NCBI RefSeq assembly: GCF_030435705.1
Contig: NZ_CP129381.1
Coordinates: forward strand, 124,001-188,000
Length of the DNA stretch: 64,000 bases
Direction of reading: 5' to 3'
DNA from: Rhizobium sp. SSA_523
Lineage (GTDB): Bacteria; Pseudomonadota; Alphaproteobacteria; Rhizobiales; Rhizobiaceae
The notes under the pieces were generated by a model that worked only from the letters and a program-made list of their open reading frames with translations, had not been told where the DNA came from and searched no databases. The number at the start of each line of letters is the position of its first letter. The stretch's first letter is position 1. Shown here in pieces: positions 17,005-25,865 of the stretch. Position numbers and translations under genes: made by a program.

Positions 17005-18357
17005 ATGACTATCGACAAAAACGGAAAAACCCAAGGCGGGCTTTCGATCAACCGCCGCACCATGCTGATCGGATCGGCCGCCACGGTGGCCGGCGCCGGG
17101 CTGATGAGCTCGACGCTGTTTGCGCCGGCGCTTGCCCAGAGCAAGCCTGCCAAGCTGACCGTCCTCGGCGACAGCGCGCCGTGGAAGGGAACGATCATCG
17201 AGGATGCCATTCCCGCCTTCCGCAAGGAAACAGGCATCGATGTCGAATACATCCAGTTGCCCAATGAGCCCCTGATCACCCGCGCCCGCGCCGAATTGAC
17301 CAGCGGCAGCACCACGAGCTTCGACGTCATGCAGATGGGCGCGTCGATGATCGGATGGATGCATCCCTACATGGCCGATGTGAACGAGCTGATGCAGAAG
17401 GCCGGCGGCAAATATGCGGCCGATTTCGGCATGGACGAGTTCTCGCAGGCCTCGCTCGACCTCGCCAGCATTGACGGCGTCCAGCGTGGCGTACCGTATC
17501 GCAGCACGACCTATATTCTCCACTACCAGCCCGAACTGCTCGAGGCGGCCGGCATTAAGGCACCGCCGACGACATTTGCGGAATATCTGGATGCGGCGAA
17601 GAAGCTCACGGAGGCCGGGAAGCCGAACCGGTTCGGCGTCGGCTACTGCGCCCGCCAGGGTGGCGCCATCGTCGACCATTTCGGCCCCTACCTGCTCTCG
17701 GCCGGCGGCGGCTTCTATGACAGCAAGACCAAGGACATCTGGATCAACAATGAGAAATCGGTTGCCGGTCTGGATTTCTACGCGAGCCTGCTCAACAAGC
17801 ACGGCGTCGTGCCGCAGGATGCGCTGACCTGGGAATGGGACGAGATCATCGCCAACGGCCAGAACGACCGCTATGCGATGGCAATCACGCTGAATGCCTC
17901 GGCGACGCCCATCAACAGGTCCGACAAGTCGAAGACCAAGGGCAAATGGAGCTGGGCCATGGTTCCCGGTGCCGAAAGTGCCGCCGACAGCCGCTCGTCG
18001 CTGGGTGGATGGAGCTTTGCCGTGCCGGCCAAGGGTCCCAATACCGGTTGGGCCTTCGAATTCGTCCAGTTCATCACCAGCCGTGAATGGGCCAAGCGCT
18101 CGATGGAAAAAGGCAATGCCTCGGCCCGCCTGTCCGTCCTGACGGATCCCGAAGTCATCTCGACCTATGGCTTCACGGAGGTCATGGCGCAGCAGCTCAA
18201 GACCGCCGTCGCCAATCCTCGTGACGCCTATTGGGGCGCGGTCGAGGCACAGCTTCGCGCGGGTCTCTCCAAGACGCTGCTCGGACAGGCCTCGCCGAAG
18301 GATGCCATGGATGAAGTCGCCTCCGGCTGGGAACGCACCATGCGTCGGGCCGGCTGA
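17005..18357 (+). CDS. Sugar-binding protein of CUT1 transporter 2, Tat-type signal
   Basis: 450 residues, SBP_bac_1 family. The N-terminal region INRRTMLIG (twin arginines at 17-18), then a hydrophobic stretch ending in ALAQS, is a twin-arginine signal, so the protein is probably exported folded. The mature part begins KLTVLGDSAPWKG. It binds the carbohydrate for the two permeases upstream. GGAGGAGG lies just before the ATG. A strong hairpin follows the stop. Confidence 0.92.
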   Translation: MTIDKNGKTQGGLSINRRTMLIGSAATVAGAGLMSSTLFAPALAQSKPAKLTVLGDSAPWKGTIIEDAIPAFRKETGIDVEYIQLPNEPLITRARAELTSGSTTSFDVMQMGASMIGWMHPYMADVNELMQKAGGKYAADFGMDEFSQASLDLASIDGVQRGVPYRSTTYILHYQPELLEAAGIKAPPTTFAEYLDAAKKLTEAGKPNRFGVGYCARQGGAIVDHFGPYLLSAGGGFYDSKTKDIWINNEKSVAGLDFYASLLNKHGVVPQDALTWEWDEIIANGQNDRYAMAITLNASATPINRSDKSKTKGKWSWAMVPGAESAADSRSSLGGWSFAVPAKGPNTGWAFEFVQFITSREWAKRSMEKGNASARLSVLTDPEVISTYGFTEVMAQQLKTAVANPRDAYWGAVEAQLRAGLSKTLLGQASPKDAMDEVASGWERTMRRAG

Positions 18358-18365
18358 GGAGAACA

Positions 18366-18389
18366 TGCCGGGCGGTTTACCGCCCGGCA
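18366..18389 (+). repeat. Intercistronic stem-loop after binding-protein gene 2
   Basis: Perfect 10-bp arms TGCCGGGCGG and CCGCCCGGCA with loop TTTA, 8 bp after the stop of the binding-protein gene and before the ATPase gene. It lacks a T run. As at 8159-8181, it most likely stabilises the binding-protein part of the message. Confidence 0.75.
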
Positions 18390-18414
18390 GATCCCATAGG
18401 AAAAGGAGAAAGTC

Positions 18415-19491
18415 ATGGCTTCGGTTCAGATGACTGGTGTCAGAAAAAGTTTTGGCGCGGTAGACGTCATTCACAGCCTTGATCTGAAGATCGAGGACGG
18501 AGCATTCGTCGCACTCGTTGGCCCCTCCGGCTGCGGCAAGTCGACTTTGCTTCGGATGATTGCGGGGCTGGAAGAGACAACGGGTGGCGAAATTTCGATC
18601 GGCAACCGCGTCGTCAACGAACTGACGCCGCGCGAGCGCAACATCGCCATGGTGTTCCAGAATTACGCTCTTTATCCGCACATGACGGTGGCGGAGAATA
18701 TGGGCTTCAACCTGAAGCTCGCGAAGAAGTCGCAAGCCGAGATCGAGACGCGGGTTGCCGAGGCAGCGCGCATGCTGGGGCTGACGCCGCTTCTCGACCG
18801 CCGGCCTTCGCAGCTGTCGGGCGGCCAGCGGCAGCGCGTGGCGATGGGCCGCGCGGTGGTGCGAAACCCGCAGGTTTTTCTTTTCGACGAGCCGTTGTCC
18901 AACCTCGATGCCAAGCTGCGCGTGCAGATGCGCACCGAGATCAAGGCGCTGCACCAGAAGGTCCGCACGACCTCCGTCTACGTCACCCATGACCAGATCG
19001 AGGCGATGACGCTGGCCGATCATATCGTCGTCATGCATGGCGGCCGCATCGAGCAGCAGGGGCATCCGATGGAGCTCTACCGCAAGCCGGCCAATCTCTT
19101 CGTTGCCGGTTTCATCGGGACGCCGGCGATGAACTTCGTCGAAGCCGTTGGTGGCAGCGACGACCGCGGGCCGCTGGCAAGGCTCTCCGGCGGCGAGGCC
19201 ATCCGTGTGGATGGCGTACGTCTGGAAGAGGGCAGGCCGGTGACCCTTGGCTTCCGCCCCGAGCATCTGACAGCGCGCGGCAGCGGCACGCGGCTGACCG
19301 GTCCCGCCCGCTTCGTCGAGCCCACCGGCGCGCTGACGCATGTGACCTTCGACGTCGGGGGGCGCGATATCGTCGCCGTCGTCGATGGGGAGAACCAGGT
19401 CACGGCCGGTGAGGCGTTCGAGGCGACGGTGCCCGCGGATCTCGTCCATGTGTTCGACCGGCAGTCCGGCGCGCGTCTGAACGCGCTCTGA
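18415..19491 (+). CDS. CUT1 ABC transporter 2, ATP-binding subunit
   Basis: 358 residues. Walker [10 protein letters not shown] at about 36-44, signature [16 protein letters not shown], Walker [13 protein letters not shown]-loop THDQIEAM and a C-terminal TOBE domain. Normal length for the MalK/UgpC family. AAAGGAGAAAGTC precedes the ATG. It completes the second transporter; a GGCCGG/CCGGCC hairpin (19503-19523) sits in the 48-bp gap to the dehydratase gene. Confidence 0.94.
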   Translation: MASVQMTGVRKSFGAVDVIHSLDLKIEDGAFVALVGPSGCGKSTLLRMIAGLEETTGGEISIGNRVVNELTPRERNIAMVFQNYALYPHMTVAENMGFNLKLAKKSQAEIETRVAEAARMLGLTPLLDRRPSQLSGGQRQRVAMGRAVVRNPQVFLFDEPLSNLDAKLRVQMRTEIKALHQKVRTTSVYVTHDQIEAMTLADHIVVMHGGRIEQQGHPMELYRKPANLFVAGFIGTPAMNFVEAVGGSDDRGPLARLSGGEAIRVDGVRLEEGRPVTLGFRPEHLTARGSGTRLTGPARFVEPTGALTHVTFDVGGRDIVAVVDGENQVTAGEAFEATVPADLVHVFDRQSGARLNAL

Positions 19492-19539
19492 TCCTATCCG
19501 CAGGCCGGTTCCCAAGGCCGGCCATGACAACTCAGGAGA

Positions 19540-20889
19540 ATGACATTGAACAAGCCCGTCAATCCGGCGAGTGCGATCGAGGCGGTCGAGAACGCCGTCC
19601 GCACCCATTCGCGGCCGTCTGAAATCCGCATCACCGATATGCGCATCGCCGTTGTCACCGGCATCTGCTATTATCCCATCATCCGGATCGACACCAACCA
19701 GGGCATATACGGCCTTGGGGAGGTGAGAGACGGAGGACATCCGGAAAGCGCCCTGAGGCTGAAGAGCTTCCTGCTGGGCCAGAACCCGTGCAATGTCGAC
19801 ATGATCTTCAACGCCTTGAAGCTCTATGGCGGCGACGGCCGCGAGGGCGGCGGCATTTCCGGCATCGAGATCGCGCTCTGGGACCTCGTCGGCAAGATTT
19901 ATGGTGTCCCCTGCCATCAGTTCTTCGGCGGCAAATATCGCGACAGCGTGCGCATCTATGGCGATACGCCCGCGCCGGAACATCTGACGCCGGAAGCCTA
20001 CGCCAAGGCGGTGCGCGCCCGTGCCGACATGGGCCTTACCTTCATCAAGTTCGACCTGCCGCCGAAGCTGTTTGAAACCACCGAAGGGGCGCTTGTCGGG
20101 TCGGCAACCCGGCATGAATACGATCTCGGGCGCAGCACCCGGGCGGCCGGATCGGGTCGCGGCGCGAAGATCTCCGAAAAGGGCATCGAAACCGCCGTTG
20201 AAATCGTTCGCGCGGTGCGCGCGGAGGTTGGCCCGGACATCTCGCTCTGCGTCGACCATTTCGGCGAGGGCTATATCACCGCCGACGAGGCGATCCGGAT
20301 CGGCAAGGCGCTCGAGCCGTTCAACCTCGCCTGGATCGAGGATCCGGTGATCTGGCATGACATCAAGGGGCACAAGAAGGTTGCGGATGCCTTGCTCACA
20401 CCGGTTGCCGGCGGTGAGGATCTCTATCTCGTGGATGGTTTCCGCGAGGCGATCGAGACGCAAGCCTTTGATGTCCTGCATCCGGACCTGCTGACCTCGG
20501 GCGGCATGCTGGAAACCAAGCGCATCGCAGATTACGGAGCGGCTCATGGCCTGGCGACTGCGCTGCATTCCTGCTGCTCGCCCATCGGCTTCATGGCCAA
20601 TGTCCATTGCGGTGCGGCCATCAACAGCCTGATGGCAGTCGAGCATCACGGCCTCGACGTGCCGTTCTGGGAAGACCTCGTCACCGGTCTTGCGCCCAAT
20701 TATCTCGACAATGGCTATGTGGCGGTTCCCGACCTGCCGGGTCTCGGGCTGGATCTTAATCTGGAGGCGATCACCGCCAATCTGCGCGATCCCGACAGCC
20801 TCTTCCTCCCGACGGAAGAATGGAACAAGCGCAAGGCCGGCTTCGAGCGGGTCGAACCGCCGCGCTATCAAACGCAGCTCATTCGGTAA
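19540..20889 (+). CDS. Enolase-superfamily (mandelate racemase/muconate lactonizing type) sugar-acid dehydratase
   Basis: About 449 residues. The general base region is K170-x-D172 (FIKFD); metal ligands are D239, E267 (WIEDP) and E293 (GGED). D239-H240 and the D316/H343 dyad are present, as in acid-sugar dehydratases of the MR group. A loop at about 175-212 is an enlarged lid. Likely reaction: removal of water from an aldonic or tetronic acid. AGGAG is only 1 bp from ATG 19540 but 7 bp from an in-frame TTG at 19546, which may be the true start. Substrate subgroup not assignable by eye. Confidence 0.85.
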   Translation: MTLNKPVNPASAIEAVENAVRTHSRPSEIRITDMRIAVVTGICYYPIIRIDTNQGIYGLGEVRDGGHPESALRLKSFLLGQNPCNVDMIFNALKLYGGDGREGGGISGIEIALWDLVGKIYGVPCHQFFGGKYRDSVRIYGDTPAPEHLTPEAYAKAVRARADMGLTFIKFDLPPKLFETTEGALVGSATRHEYDLGRSTRAAGSGRGAKISEKGIETAVEIVRAVRAEVGPDISLCVDHFGEGYITADEAIRIGKALEPFNLAWIEDPVIWHDIKGHKKVADALLTPVAGGEDLYLVDGFREAIETQAFDVLHPDLLTSGGMLETKRIADYGAAHGLATALHSCCSPIGFMANVHCGAAINSLMAVEHHGLDVPFWEDLVTGLAPNYLDNGYVAVPDLPGLGLDLNLEAITANLRDPDSLFLPTEEWNKRKAGFERVEPPRYQTQLIR

Positions 20890-20908
20890 CGGAATTACCT
20901 GCAACGAC

Positions 20909-20964
20909 AGGTCCCGCGCCGCAGGCGCGGACCCCTCGTGCGAGGCGAGACTTGCGCGGGACCT
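20909..20964 (+). other. Compact multi-stem structure between dehydratase and ArsR genes
   Basis: Outer arms AGGTCCCGCG (20909-20918) and CGCGGGACCT (20955-20964) pair perfectly over 10 bp. Inside them are a CCTCG-TG-CGAGG hairpin (20934-20945) and an alternative CGCGCC-GCA-GGCGCG hairpin (20915-20929). A CCTCCC/GGGAGG pair follows. It may be the operon terminator, an RNA leader of the ArsR gene, or a copy of a dispersed palindromic repeat. Confidence 0.55.
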
Positions 20965-21050
20965 CCCAGAGGCGGGGAGGTTAACGACGAAAGCCTTGCA
21001 AACATCAGGAAAGGCAATACAAATCAAAAAATCGGTAATGCAAGAGAGTC

Positions 21051-21977
21051 ATGACGAAAAACTTCCTCATCGTCGACCCCGAGGTTGATCAGGCGGTTCT
21101 CAAGGGGATCGCATCGCCGGTGCGCGTCGCCATGCTCAAATTGCTGCATGAGCGCGGACCGATGAACGTCAACGACATTGCAGCCGAGCTCAAGCAGCCG
21201 CAATCGACGGTGTCGACTCATATCCAGCTTCTCGAAGAGGCGGGACTGATCGACAGCGAGACGCAGAAGGCGCGCAAGGGCAATCAGAAGATCTGCCGCG
21301 CAAGGGTGGACGAGATTGTCATCGTCTTCAAGAATGAGGTCCGTGACGCCCGCAAGGACCTGATCGAGGTATCGATGCCGGTGGGCCTCTATACGGGTTT
21401 CGACGTGACCGCCCCCTGCGGGCTCTGTTCGCCGGAGGGTATTATCGGCCTCCTGGACGTGCCCAACTCGCTGCTCGATCCGGACCGGATGAAAGCGGGC
21501 TTGATATGGTTCACCCGCGGCTATGTCGAATATCAATTCCCCAACAATGCCAAACTGTCGAACACCGCAATCGAATCTCTGGAGGTTGCCGTCGAGCTGA
21601 GTTCGGAAGTTCCCGGCACCAGCGCCGACTGGCCCTCCGACATCACGCTGACGATCAACGGCCGCAAGGTCGGCGTCTGGACCTCGCCGGGCGATTTCGG
21701 CGACAAGCGCGGCGTCTATACGCCTGACTGGTGGAAGCTCAAGGGATCGCAATACGGCAAGCTGAAGAACTGGCGCGTCGGGCCGGACGGATCGTTTGTC
21801 GATGGCGTGCAGATTTCCAGCGTCACCCTGGCCGATCTTGATCTTGCCAGCCATCACTCGATCCGTGTGCGCATCGGCATCGAGGACGATGCCAGCCATC
21901 CCGGCGGCATCAATATCTTCGGCAAGGGTTTTGGCAATTACGACCAGAACATCGTCCTGCGGTTGAAGACCGTTTAA
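21051..21977 (+). CDS. ArsR-type winged-helix regulator with a large C-terminal domain
   Basis: 308 residues. The winged helix at 12-90 (DIAAELKQPQSTVSTHIQLL recognition region) is ArsR/SmtB-like. The extra 200 residues look like an all-beta domain (GVWTSPGDFGDKRGVYTPDWW) rather than a metal site; there is no CxC metal motif, although CGLC occurs at about 123-126. Such long ArsR proteins often sit beside glycoside hydrolase genes. It probably senses a sugar and controls the adjacent arabinofuranosidase and transporter genes. Confidence 0.82.
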   Translation: MTKNFLIVDPEVDQAVLKGIASPVRVAMLKLLHERGPMNVNDIAAELKQPQSTVSTHIQLLEEAGLIDSETQKARKGNQKICRARVDEIVIVFKNEVRDARKDLIEVSMPVGLYTGFDVTAPCGLCSPEGIIGLLDVPNSLLDPDRMKAGLIWFTRGYVEYQFPNNAKLSNTAIESLEVAVELSSEVPGTSADWPSDITLTINGRKVGVWTSPGDFGDKRGVYTPDWWKLKGSQYGKLKNWRVGPDGSFVDGVQISSVTLADLDLASHHSIRVRIGIEDDASHPGGINIFGKGFGNYDQNIVLRLKTV

Positions 21978-22115
21978 TATCCAAAAATCTGATGTAAAAA
22001 TTTGCCAGCCGGGAACAAGAGCTTGTCGTTCCTAGCCAGGCTGCAACGGTTCTTCACCGTGGTCCTTTCTTGACGCGTTCTCCTTCTGCGGATTTAATAC
22101 CCGTAATAACGATAT

Positions 22116-22134
22116 ATATCATTAAACATGATAT
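22116..22134. promoter_or_regulatory. Palindromic operator before the arabinofuranosidase gene
   Basis: ATATCATTAAACATGATAT: perfect 7-bp arms with 5-bp spacer, ending 15 bp before the start codon. AT-rich inverted repeats of this size are typical ArsR-family sites, so the regulator gene immediately upstream is the first candidate. Binding there would block the ribosome site or early transcription. Confidence 0.55.
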
Positions 22135-22149
22135 TAGATGGAGAGATGC

Positions 22150-23661
22150 ATGCAGGCGTTCGTCGTGGCAAATCCGCTTTTTTCGATCGCGGAGATCGAC
22201 CCCAGGCTCTACGGGTCCTTCATCGAGCATCTGGGCCGTGCCGTTTACACGGGTATCTACGAGCCCGGCCATGACACCGCCGATGAAAATGGCATGCGCA
22301 GGGACGTGATCGATCTCGTCAAGGAGCTCGATGTTCCGATCGTGCGCTATCCGGGCGGCAACTTCGTTTCGGCCTATAATTGGGAAGACGGCGTGGGGCC
22401 GAAAGAAAGCCGTCCTGTTCGCCTCGATCTCGCCTGGCATACTTCCGAGAGCAACGAGGTCGGCCTGCATGAATTTGCCGACTGGTGCGCCTCGGTACAG
22501 ACGGAGATGATGCTGGCGGTGAATCTCGGCTCGCGCGGCCTCGAAGAAGCGCGCAACCTGCTGGAATATGCCAATCACCCGGGCGGCTCCGAGTGGAGCG
22601 ACAGGCGGATTGCCAATGGCCGCGAAGCGCCCTTCAACGTCAAGCTCTGGTGCCTCGGCAACGAGATGGACGGGCATTGGCAGATCGGCCACAAGACAGC
22701 CGATGAATATGGCCGGCTCGCCCATGAGACCGCCAAGGCAATGCGCACCTTCGATCCATCGCTGGAACTGGTGGTCTGCGGCTCCTCGAATGCCCGAATG
22801 CCGACCTATCCGGAATGGGAGGCCGTGGTTCTCGACCATACCTATAACGAGATCGACTACATCTCCCTCCATATGTATTTCGAAAACCAGGCCGGCAATA
22901 CGCCAAACTATCTAGCGATGAACCGCAAGCTCGACGACTACATCATGGCCGTTGCCGGCGTTATCGATTACATCAAGGCCAAGAAGCGGTCGTCGAAGCA
23001 GGTTTACATCTCCTTCGACGAATGGAATGTCTGGTATCACTCCAAGCAGCAGGACAAGAAGATCCTGCAGGGCGCCGATGGCTGGCCGTTTGCTCCCCCG
23101 CTTCTGGAAGACGTCTACACGTTCGAGGATGTGCTGCAGGTCGGACTGATCCTCAACACCTTCATCCGCCGCTCACATGTCGTGCGGATCGCTTGCCTGG
23201 CCCAGCTCGTCAACGTGATCGCGCCCATCATGACCGCGCCGAACGGTGCGGCCTGGCGGCAGACGATCTACTACCCCTTCTTCTTCGCCTCGCGCTTTGG
23301 CCGCGGCAGGGCGCTGGACCTCAGGGTGCAGAGCCCGACCTATCACAGCGATGTCGCCGGTGAGGTCTCCTGCCTGGATGTGTCGGCCGTGCATGATGAA
23401 GAGGGCGGCCATGTCACCTTCTTCGTCATCAATCGATCCGACACGGCAATCGAGGCCGCCTTCGACCTCGCAGCCTTCGGTCAGCACCTCAGCATTGCCG
23501 AGCAGCAGATCATCACGCATGACGATCTGAAGGCAGTCAATACCGAAGAGGACAGGATGAATGTCGTACCGACCAAGGCGGATACGGCATCCCTTGCGGA
23601 CGGCCGGCTGTCGGAGACCATCGCCCCCTATTCCTATCAAATGATCCGGATCAAGACCTGA
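22150..23661 (+). CDS. Alpha-L-arabinofuranosidase, glycoside hydrolase family 51
   Basis: 503 residues, (beta/alpha)8 barrel plus C-terminal beta domain, retaining mechanism. The acid/base E172 is in CLGNEMDG and the nucleophile E291 in SFDEWNVWY. No signal peptide, so it acts in the cytoplasm on imported arabino-oligosaccharides, removing terminal arabinofuranose. I prefer the ATG at 22150, which has GGAGAG upstream, over the one at 22138. It is flanked by the ArsR regulator and by the Gfo/Idh/MocA and transporter genes. Confidence 0.93.
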   Translation: MQAFVVANPLFSIAEIDPRLYGSFIEHLGRAVYTGIYEPGHDTADENGMRRDVIDLVKELDVPIVRYPGGNFVSAYNWEDGVGPKESRPVRLDLAWHTSESNEVGLHEFADWCASVQTEMMLAVNLGSRGLEEARNLLEYANHPGGSEWSDRRIANGREAPFNVKLWCLGNEMDGHWQIGHKTADEYGRLAHETAKAMRTFDPSLELVVCGSSNARMPTYPEWEAVVLDHTYNEIDYISLHMYFENQAGNTPNYLAMNRKLDDYIMAVAGVIDYIKAKKRSSKQVYISFDEWNVWYHSKQQDKKILQGADGWPFAPPLLEDVYTFEDVLQVGLILNTFIRRSHVVRIACLAQLVNVIAPIMTAPNGAAWRQTIYYPFFFASRFGRGRALDLRVQSPTYHSDVAGEVSCLDVSAVHDEEGGHVTFFVINRSDTAIEAAFDLAAFGQHLSIAEQQIITHDDLKAVNTEEDRMNVVPTKADTASLADGRLSETIAPYSYQMIRIKT

Positions 23662-23691
23662 GCCGGAGCGAAGGTCTCGTCATGGGAGGAG

Positions 23692-23763
23692 GCGCTCTAT
23701 CCGCATATGACGGTGCGTGACAATCTTGGTTTCGGCCTGAAGAACATCGGCGTCGAGCGATGA
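23692..23763 (+). pseudogene. Relic of an ABC transporter ATP-binding subunit
   Basis: The 23 codons from 23692 read [18 protein letters not shown] followed by IGVER and a stop. This is the segment just after the Q-loop of MalK/UgpC ATPases; compare [18 protein letters not shown] in the intact ATPase at 30330-31409. Homology starts abruptly at the alanine, and everything on both sides is missing. It marks a deleted transporter gene or a recombination scar between the arabinofuranosidase and oxidoreductase genes. Confidence 0.8.
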
Positions 23764-23803
23764 TACGGTATGCAACGACTGAAACGGGAAGAGGGAAAGC
23801 GTC

Positions 23804-24856
23804 ATGCAAAAGGTCAAAACCTGCGTGATTGTCGGAGCTGGAATGGTCGCGAAAACCCATGTGCTGGCCTGCGCAGCGAGCCCGGACAAGATCGCACTGA
23901 GGGGCATTGTCGATGGGGGTTCGGGGCGGGCCAAGACATTGGCCTCGGAGGCCTCGGCCATGATGGGCCATGCGGTGCGCGCCTATGCTTCGCTCGACGC
24001 GGCGGCCAAAGACCCGTCCATCGATTTCGCCATCGTGGCCACACCTCCCGATGCGCGCCTCGACGTCGTCGAAACGCTCGCCAGGGCCGGTAAGCATATC
24101 CTCCTGGAAAAGCCAGTGGCGCGCAGCACGCAGGACGCCATGAAAGTGATCGACATCTGCCGCGAGGCTGAGACAGTGCTGGGCGTGATCTTTCAGCACC
24201 GTATGCGAGAGGCATCGCAGACGGCACGCGCATTCGTCCAAAGCGGATCGCTCGGGGCTCTCGGCCTTTGCGAAATATCCGTCCCATGGTGGCGTCCGCA
24301 GGCCTATTATGATGAGCCGGGGCGGGGCAGCTATGCGCGAGATGGCGGCGGCGTTCTGATATCCCAGGCCATCCATACGATCGATATGGCTCTGCATCTG
24401 GCCGGGCCGGTTTCAACCGTCCGGGCCATGGCCACCACCACACGCTTTCATCGCATGGAAGCAGAGGATTATGTTGTCGCGGGCCTGCGCTTCCTCAATG
24501 GGGCGCCAGGCTCGCTGATCGCCTCCACGGCCAGCTTTCCCGGTATGCCCGAAAGCCTTTCGCTGCATTTCGAACAGGCCAGCCTGCGGCTCGCATCCGG
24601 TTTCCTTCCGGTCGACTGGCGGGACGGACGCCGGGAGATCTTCGGCAGGGCGGCATCCGGGACGGGAGGCAGTGCGGATCCCATGGCCTTCACCCATGAA
24701 TGGCACCAGGGTGTCATCGAGAATTTCGTGGATGCCGTCACCTCAGGCGCGCCGCCACTCGTCACCGGCGAAGCGGCCCTTTCGTCCCATCGTTTGATCG
24801 ATGCCATCATCGCCTCGGCGGATAGCGGCAAGGAAGTGGAATTGCAGCATGACTAA
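23804..24856 (+). CDS. Gfo/Idh/MocA-family oxidoreductase (1 of 3)
   Basis: 350 residues. N-terminal NAD(P)-binding Rossmann fold (GAGMVA at 11-16) and the EKP motif at 102-104 that orients cofactor and substrate, followed by the beta-sheet substrate domain. These enzymes oxidise, reduce or epimerise sugars and inositols. It overlaps the next gene by 8 bp, so the three oxidoreductases are translated together. The preceding 142 bp hold the ATPase relic. Confidence 0.88.
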   Translation: MQKVKTCVIVGAGMVAKTHVLACAASPDKIALRGIVDGGSGRAKTLASEASAMMGHAVRAYASLDAAAKDPSIDFAIVATPPDARLDVVETLARAGKHILLEKPVARSTQDAMKVIDICREAETVLGVIFQHRMREASQTARAFVQSGSLGALGLCEISVPWWRPQAYYDEPGRGSYARDGGGVLISQAIHTIDMALHLAGPVSTVRAMATTTRFHRMEAEDYVVAGLRFLNGAPGSLIASTASFPGMPESLSLHFEQASLRLASGFLPVDWRDGRREIFGRAASGTGGSADPMAFTHEWHQGVIENFVDAVTSGAPPLVTGEAALSSHRLIDAIIASADSGKEVELQHD

Positions 24857-25865
24857 AGCGGTTACCTTCGTCGCACTCGGCATAGAGCACAGGCATATCT
24901 TCGGCATGGCGCAGAACATGCTGAACGCCGGCGCACAGTTCGCCGGCTGGTGGACCGACGGCGAACCGGATGTGGTGGAAGGCTTTGCGAGGCGTTTCCC
25001 TGACGTGCCGCGCATGCCTTCCAAGGATGACCTCCTGGCCGACGCCACTGTCGATCTTGTATTGATCGCCGATATACCATCGCGCCGCGCGGACCTGGCG
25101 ATCGCCGCAATGCAGGCCGGAAAAGATGTCATGGTGGACAAGCCCGGCTGCACCACGTTCGATCAGCTTCAGCGGCTGCGCAAGACCGTTTCGGCAACCG
25201 GCCGCATCTGGACGATCGATTTCTCCGAGCGGTTCGAAGTGCCGAGCGTGACCAAAGCGGCGGAACTCGTGGCAGAGGGCGCCATCGGCCGCGTGGTCCA
25301 GACAATCGGTCTCGGGCCTCATCGGCTGAACCGTCCCAGCCGGCCGACCTGGTTCTTCGATCGGCAAGCCTATGGCGGGATCCTGACCGATATTGCCAGC
25401 CATCAGATCGATCAATTCCTCTTCTTCACCGGCTCGACTGAGGCGGAGGTGGTCTCTGCCACGGTTGCGAATTACGCAAACCCGAACGATCCGGGCCTGC
25501 AGGATTTCGGCGAGGTGGTTTTGCGCGGCGACAAGGGCCACGGCTATATCAGGGTCGACTGGTACACGCCGGCGGCGCTGCCGACCTGGGGCGATGGCCG
25601 GCTGACCATTCTCGGTACCGAGGGTTACATCGAGCTGCGCAAATATGTCGATGTGGGCAATTCGCCAGGCACAGACCGCCTGATCCTCGTCAATGGCGAT
25701 CGCTGCGACTATATCGATGCCTCCAAGGCCGGCCTTCCCTATTTCGATCGCTTGTGCGCCGATATTCGCAATCGCAGCGAAACGGCCATGTCCCAGGACC
25801 ATGTCTTCAGAGTGTGCGAGCTCGCGCTTCAGGCGCAGGCCCGGGCGGAAGGAGAGAGGGCGTGA
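24849..25865 (+). CDS. Gfo/Idh/MocA-family oxidoreductase (2 of 3)
   Basis: 338 residues from the ATG at 24849. The Rossmann region is atypical (VALGIEHRHIF rather than GxGxxG), and the usual EKP motif reads DKP at 97-99. The rest of the fold is clear, including GGILTDIASHQIDQF. The divergence suggests a different cofactor mode or a partner role. It overlaps neighbours at both ends (8 and 4 bp). Confidence 0.82.
   Translation: MTKAVTFVALGIEHRHIFGMAQNMLNAGAQFAGWWTDGEPDVVEGFARRFPDVPRMPSKDDLLADATVDLVLIADIPSRRADLAIAAMQAGKDVMVDKPGCTTFDQLQRLRKTVSATGRIWTIDFSERFEVPSVTKAAELVAEGAIGRVVQTIGLGPHRLNRPSRPTWFFDRQAYGGILTDIASHQIDQFLFFTGSTEAEVVSATVANYANPNDPGLQDFGEVVLRGDKGHGYIRVDWYTPAALPTWGDGRLTILGTEGYIELRKYVDVGNSPGTDRLILVNGDRCDYIDASKAGLPYFDRLCADIRNRSETAMSQDHVFRVCELALQAQARAEGERA

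Noticed and set aside
16918..21027. A 1369-codon open frame on the minus strand, running antisense across the second transporter's ATPase and binding-protein genes and the dehydratase gene.
   Set aside because: It is the mirror of strong high-GC codon bias in four clear plus-strand genes, has no family-like motifs, and starts in no sensible promoter context. Similar shadows lie at 2793-3848, 5134-6333 and 7112-8449.
22111..22134. The AT-rich stretch GATATATATC as a promoter -10 box.
   Set aside because: It would leave almost no 5' leader before the gene and coincides with a perfect palindrome, so an operator is the better reading.
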